From G963662655 sp963666875 (GTDB lineage: Bacteria > Cloacimonadota > Cloacimonadia > Cloacimonadales > JAIOQZ01), in NCBI GenBank assembly GCA_963666875.2, contig CAXXPU010000003.1, forward strand, positions 1-64,000: a DNA stretch of 64,000 nt, in the 5' to 3' direction. Below are positions 60,908-64,000 of this stretch, piece by piece. Both the position numbers and the translations under genes were made by a program. A model generated the notes under the pieces. It saw nothing but the letters and a program-made list of their open reading frames with translations. It ran no database searches and had not been told where the DNA came from. Positions within the stretch are counted from its first letter, which is position 1. Each line of letters opens with the position of its first letter.

Positions 60908-62505
60908 TATTTGCCTCCCGAGCGTTTCTTCTTGCTATAGACATGGATACACGGTCTGCGCGGGATGATCACCGACACGCCTTCGTAGGCGATCTCTTCT
61001 TCAATGATCTTCACGTTCTCGTCGTGCATGCGGCTCAGCGGATTGATCACGCGGATATGTTCCTTCTCGACGCCGATTCCCTCGCATATCTTCTCGAGCC
61101 TGCCGGTTACGGACGAATCCTGCATACCGGTCATCGCGGTGGTGTCGTTGTCGAGGATGACAACCACGACATTCGCCTGCTTATAGACCGCGTCCAGCAG
61201 ACCGGTGATCCCCGAATGACCGAAAGTCGAGTCGCCGATCACGGCGATGGCGGGGAAAAGACCGGCATCGGCGGCACCGATCGCCATGGTGATCGATGCG
61301 CCCATATCGACGCAGGAGTTGATCGACTGATAAGGCGGCATGAAGCCGAGCGTGTAGCAGCCGATATCGGAGAAGATGTGTCCCTGACCGTACTTCTCGA
61401 CGACCGCTGCTTTCAGCGCTTTGTAGCTGTCGGCGTGCGGGCATCCGACGCACAGCGCCGGCGGACGTCCGACCATCAGTTCGGGCATCGGCTGAGATGC
61501 AAGCGCCGGCATTCCCAGCGCATTGCGGACCGTCGCGGGATTGAGTTCGCCGTCCCACGACAGGGTGCCGTCCATGCGTCCTTTGATCTTCAGACCGTTA
61601 TTCAGGAAGCCGCGAAGCTGTTCTTCCACCAGCGGCATTCCCTCTTCGACCATGAGTATCTCATCGCATTCTGCGGCGATCCGCTCGATCATCTTCTTTG
61701 GAAGCGGATATTGCCCGATCTTCACGACGGGATACGGGCAGCCATCGGGATAGTTTTCCATCAGGTAGTTGTAGCCAAGTCCGCAGGCGATAATGCCCAG
61801 CGACTTGTCCTTGCCGTCGAAATAGTGGTTGAACGGCGATTCCTCGGATGCCTTGACCATCTCGTCCTGCATCTCGAGGTGATGTTTGTATTTCTTACGT
61901 GCAAACGCCGGAAGCAGCATGAACTGGTTCGGATCGGTCGGCTTGCTCATCGGATTTTCCGCAACCTCTTCGTGACGATCGACACCCGCTCTCGAATGGG
62001 CAAGACGGGTCGTGACCCGGAACATCACCGGAAGATGGAATCTTTCGGAAAGCTCGAAGCCGTGCTTCGCCATATCGTAGGCTTCCTGCTGATTCGACGG
62101 CTCCAACGCCGGAATCATGGCGAACTTCGCGAAGAAACGCGAGTCCTGTTCATTCTGCGACGAGTGCATGGACGGATCGTCCGCCACCGCGACGATCAGA
62201 CCGCCGCTGGCGCCTGTCAGCGCCGAATTCATGAATGGATCGGCAGCGACATTGAGTCCCACGTGTTTCATGGTGACGATCGCGCGCTTTCCGGCATACG
62301 ACATACCGATCGCGGCTTCCATCGCCGTTTTTTCGTTTGCGTGCCAAAGACGTTTGACATCTCGCTCTTTCGCTTGCGGTGAAACCTGGATATACTCACC
62401 GATCTCGGTGGAAGGTGTTCCCGGATATCCGTAAAATCCGGAGAGACCTGCATCCAGCGCTCCCTGCGCGAAAGCTTCGTCGCCCAACAACATCATTTTC
62501 TGCAT
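60907..62505 (-). CDS. iorA: Indolepyruvate ferredoxin oxidoreductase, alpha subunit, without the C-terminal ferredoxin domain
   Basis: 532 residues from the ATG at 62505 (AAGGAG site 6 bases up). N-terminal pyrimidine-type domain: GDEAFAQGALDAGLSGFYGY, PGTPSTEIGE, HANEKTAMEAAIGMSYAGKR. TPP-binding domain: VGCPHADSYKALKAAV, SDIGCYTLG, CVDMGASITMAIGAADAG, AVIGDSTFGHSG and VVILDNDTTAMTGMQ. Typical IorA is near 600 residues and ends in a 2[4Fe-4S] ferredoxin domain with eight cysteines. Here the protein ends in CIHVYSKKKRSGGK after RRP, so that domain is missing. The iorB start overlaps the stop, so this is not an obvious truncation by error. Electron transfer may depend on a separate ferredoxin. 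Confidence 0.93.
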   Translation of the reverse strand: MQKMMLLGDEAFAQGALDAGLSGFYGYPGTPSTEIGEYIQVSPQAKERDVKRLWHANEKTAMEAAIGMSYAGKRAIVTMKHVGLNVAADPFMNSALTGASGGLIVAVADDPSMHSSQNEQDSRFFAKFAMIPALEPSNQQEAYDMAKHGFELSERFHLPVMFRVTTRLAHSRAGVDRHEEVAENPMSKPTDPNQFMLLPAFARKKYKHHLEMQDEMVKASEESPFNHYFDGKDKSLGIIACGLGYNYLMENYPDGCPYPVVKIGQYPLPKKMIERIAAECDEILMVEEGMPLVEEQLRGFLNNGLKIKGRMDGTLSWDGELNPATVRNALGMPALASQPMPELMVGRPPALCVGCPHADSYKALKAAVVEKYGQGHIFSDIGCYTLGFMPPYQSINSCVDMGASITMAIGAADAGLFPAIAVIGDSTFGHSGITGLLDAVYKQANVVVVILDNDTTAMTGMQDSSVTGRLEKICEGIGVEKEHIRVINPLSRMHDENVKIIEEEIAYEGVSVIIPRRPCIHVYSKKKRSGGK

Positions 62506-62569
62506 TGGCAACTCCTTTGGTGTTTTTATATGTAAGTGTTCTATATTACCTGAAAGACAGGCTGTAACA

Positions 62570-62586
62570 CTCTCGGTTTTCGAGAG
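62570..62586 (-). other. Hairpin in the iorA leader
   Basis: CTCTCG-GTTTT-CGAGAG on the plus strand, its complement in the transcript, between the promoter and the iorA start. No T run follows, so a terminator is unlikely. It could stabilise or regulate the leader. Confidence 0.4.
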
Positions 62587-62613
62587 ATACACCCCGGATT
62601 TTGAATGTGTGCA

Positions 62614-62641
62614 ATGATATTGGAACCCGAATATCTGTCAA
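62614..62641 (-). promoter_or_regulatory. Sigma-70-type promoter of iorAB
   Basis: On the minus strand TTGACA (62641-62636), 16-base spacer, TATCAT (62619-62614). It lies just after the ankyrin gene stop, about 110 bases upstream of the iorA start. Confidence 0.6.
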
Positions 62642-62657
62642 CCGTTTACGCGTTTTT

Positions 62658-63737
62658 CTAACCTGTTGATCGACTCGTTCGAAGAATCCGAACCGCCTTC
62701 CGAATCCCGAATCGCGTTATAGCGCGCAACATCGGGATTTCCGCAATGAACCTCGCGAGCCACGGGCCGACGCGATAATATCCGCAAATAAATAAGCGAC
62801 CGACCGAGGATCGAACCATGACATGATCCCGGAAGTGGCGCAGAATGTCCAGATCGGGATGGTCGATGTCATCGTATGCGACCGTCGCGATAAAGCAATC
62901 CTTGAGCAGCTTCGGTATGCGCGATTCGAATATGTTGCGCGACGGGATCTTGCCTTCGTTGTTCTTGATGTCGGGATTCGCGCCGTTCTCCTGAAGCAGT
63001 TTGACAATCGGCTTGCGGTTGAGGTAGTATGCGAGATGCAGAGCTGTCTCGCCTCTGCTATCCTGGATATTGGGATCGGCGCTATTGGAGAGCAGGAACT
63101 TGACCATCGCCTGTTGATCGCCGAACACGGCATCCTGCAGCGGAGTTCGTCCGGAACTCGTTCGGGCATTGATATCCGCGCCCTTTTCCAGCAGCTTCTT
63201 CGCCAGACTGATATCGCCGAAACGCGCCGCCATGTGGATCGGCGTGACGCCTTCGTTGTTCGGGATGGTCACTTCAGCGCCTTTCCTGATCAGCACTTCC
63301 GCGATATCCTTCATGTCGTGCTTAAGGGCCAGGTGCAGCGCAGTCTCGTTCTGTTCGTTCACGCCATTCAGGTTGATCCCGGATTCGATTATTTCTTGCG
63401 CGATGCGGGTCAATCCGGTATCGACTGCCAGCAGCAGCGCGGTCGAATCGTCCGGATTCATGCTGTTCTGCCTGTCGGATATCTGCGACCAGAGGTAGGT
63501 TGTCGTACTGTCCAGGTGGTTGACCAGCGCTAACCGGAACAGCTTCCGAATGATTCTGTCGTCAGGATGGTACTTCGCGAAAAGACGTTTCGCGATTGTA
63601 TCCGCCATGTCTTTACGGCGCAGATCGATCGCCTGCTCCATGGTTTCGACCCATGGTATATCCTGTCCAGTATCGAGAATCTGGCAAAGCGTGTGCATGT
63701 CGCCGGTGCGGATCGCTTCTTTCAGACGATCGTTCAT
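62658..63737 (-). CDS. Ankyrin-repeat protein with C-terminal CFI-box domain
   Basis: 359 residues from the ATG at 63737, with GGAGG 9 bases up; a TTG three codons earlier is less likely. Residues about 1-125 are divergent helical repeats. From about 130 to 265 there are four or five canonical ankyrin repeats: NEQNETALHLALKHDMKDIA, NNEGVTPIHMAARFGDISLA, TSSGRTPLQDAVFGDQQAMV, DSRGETALHLAYYLNRKPIV and NNEGKIPS. The last 80 residues match the CFI-box C-terminal domain: CFIATVAYDDIDHPDLDIL (Cys about 281), RHFRDHVMVRSSVGRLFICG and YYRVGPWLARFIAEIPMLRA, a hydrophobic, probably membrane-interacting segment with unknown role. No signal peptide. Likely a cytoplasmic scaffold at the membrane, by inference. 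Not obviously in an operon. Confidence 0.85.
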   Translation of the reverse strand: MNDRLKEAIRTGDMHTLCQILDTGQDIPWVETMEQAIDLRRKDMADTIAKRLFAKYHPDDRIIRKLFRLALVNHLDSTTTYLWSQISDRQNSMNPDDSTALLLAVDTGLTRIAQEIIESGINLNGVNEQNETALHLALKHDMKDIAEVLIRKGAEVTIPNNEGVTPIHMAARFGDISLAKKLLEKGADINARTSSGRTPLQDAVFGDQQAMVKFLLSNSADPNIQDSRGETALHLAYYLNRKPIVKLLQENGANPDIKNNEGKIPSRNIFESRIPKLLKDCFIATVAYDDIDHPDLDILRHFRDHVMVRSSVGRLFICGYYRVGPWLARFIAEIPMLRAITRFGIRKAVRILRTSRSTG

Positions 63738-63746
63738 GAAGTACAA

Positions 63747-64000
63747 CCTCCGTTGATCAATCTACCGTCATGGTCGGCATTTATATAAATGTGCAAATCC
63801 GATGTGCGTGTTTGCAAAAACTGAATTGCGTATAATATTCTGTCAAATGAAAATCGATCAAGCATCATGCGGGGAACAGAATACAGAATGCAGGAGTCAG
63901 GAGACAGGAGTCAGAATGGAGATGAGGGAGGCGGTTGCTCCCCACTGGAACGCAGGCATCCCTGCCTGCATCTCTAAGAGCAACAGTATAAAGAAGTTAG
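63747..64000. other. Intergenic region at the right edge, with a dispersed palindrome
   Basis: No gene is visible to the window end. GCAGGCA-TCCC-TGCCTGC at 63952-63969 matches the palindrome at 53626-53643, in opposite orientation. Short direct repeats (CAGGAGTCAGGAGACAGGAG) lie at about 63891-63910. Confidence 0.5.

Noticed and set aside
60943..62382. 479-codon plus-strand frame opposite iorA
   Set aside because: Same reason; the minus-strand protein carries all TPP and pyruvate-oxidoreductase motifs.

Overview
The window is a contiguous bacterial chromosome segment with short gaps, frequent 1-4 bp gene overlaps and long co-directional operons. Taxonomic clues point to the FCB superphylum and most resemble Cloacimonadota: a gingipain-type (C25) peptidase ending in a C-terminal secretion/sorting tail, an S74/YadA-repeat surface protein, FolE2, IorAB and a BadF-type activator ATPase (amino-acid fermentation), KdsD (a Gram-negative outer membrane), a zinc-ribbon S14, and an S10-spc-alpha operon headed by tuf. 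This placement is inference from gene content; no database was searched.

Layout. 1-5 kb (minus strand): a 5'-end fragment of kdsD, a frameshifted GIY-YIG gene inside palindromic repeats, thrS broken by about six single-base shifts, and an orphan membrane-anchored sugar-type solute-binding protein. 5-20 kb: envelope block with a C25 peptidase, a TIM-barrel-like secreted protein, a DUF3667 membrane protein, a YadA-repeat/S74 protein and a large ASH/fibronectin-type secreted protein. 17.4-24.9 kb (minus): compact operon apbE-folE2-M16 peptidase-badF-TPR protein. 25-35.6 kb (plus): two small exported proteins, a yggS-plsY-GNAT-outer-membrane barrel-BatA-radical SAM series, then lipoprotein-lon-DUF4911. 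35.6-37.6 kb: a lone response regulator and mgtE.

37.7-53.4 kb (minus): one uninterrupted translation/export operon, tuf-rpsJ-rplC-rplD-rplW-rplB-rpsS-rplV-rpsC-rplP-rpmC-rpsQ-rplN-rplX-rplE-rpsN-rpsH-rplF-rplR-rpsE-rpmD-rplO-secY-map-infA-rpmJ-rpsM-rpsK-rpsD-rpoA-rplQ, closed by a clear intrinsic terminator. adk is missing between secY and map, and fusA/rpsG/rpsL do not precede tuf. 53.7-56.4 kb: the TldD/PmbA pair. 56.5-59.7 kb (plus): three overlapping genes, two of them fusions (DUF2007-PyrE and PdxA-methyltransferase), plus rnhB. 60.3-63.7 kb (minus): iorAB and an ankyrin/CFI-box protein.

The intergenic DNA carries several unrelated families of small palindromic repeats. Two show compensatory base changes between copies, and a third has a conserved asymmetric core inside arms that vary in sequence but stay complementary. 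Together with the two gene fusions these are the most novel-looking signals. I see no CRISPR array, tRNA, rRNA, transposase, integrase or prophage in the window.
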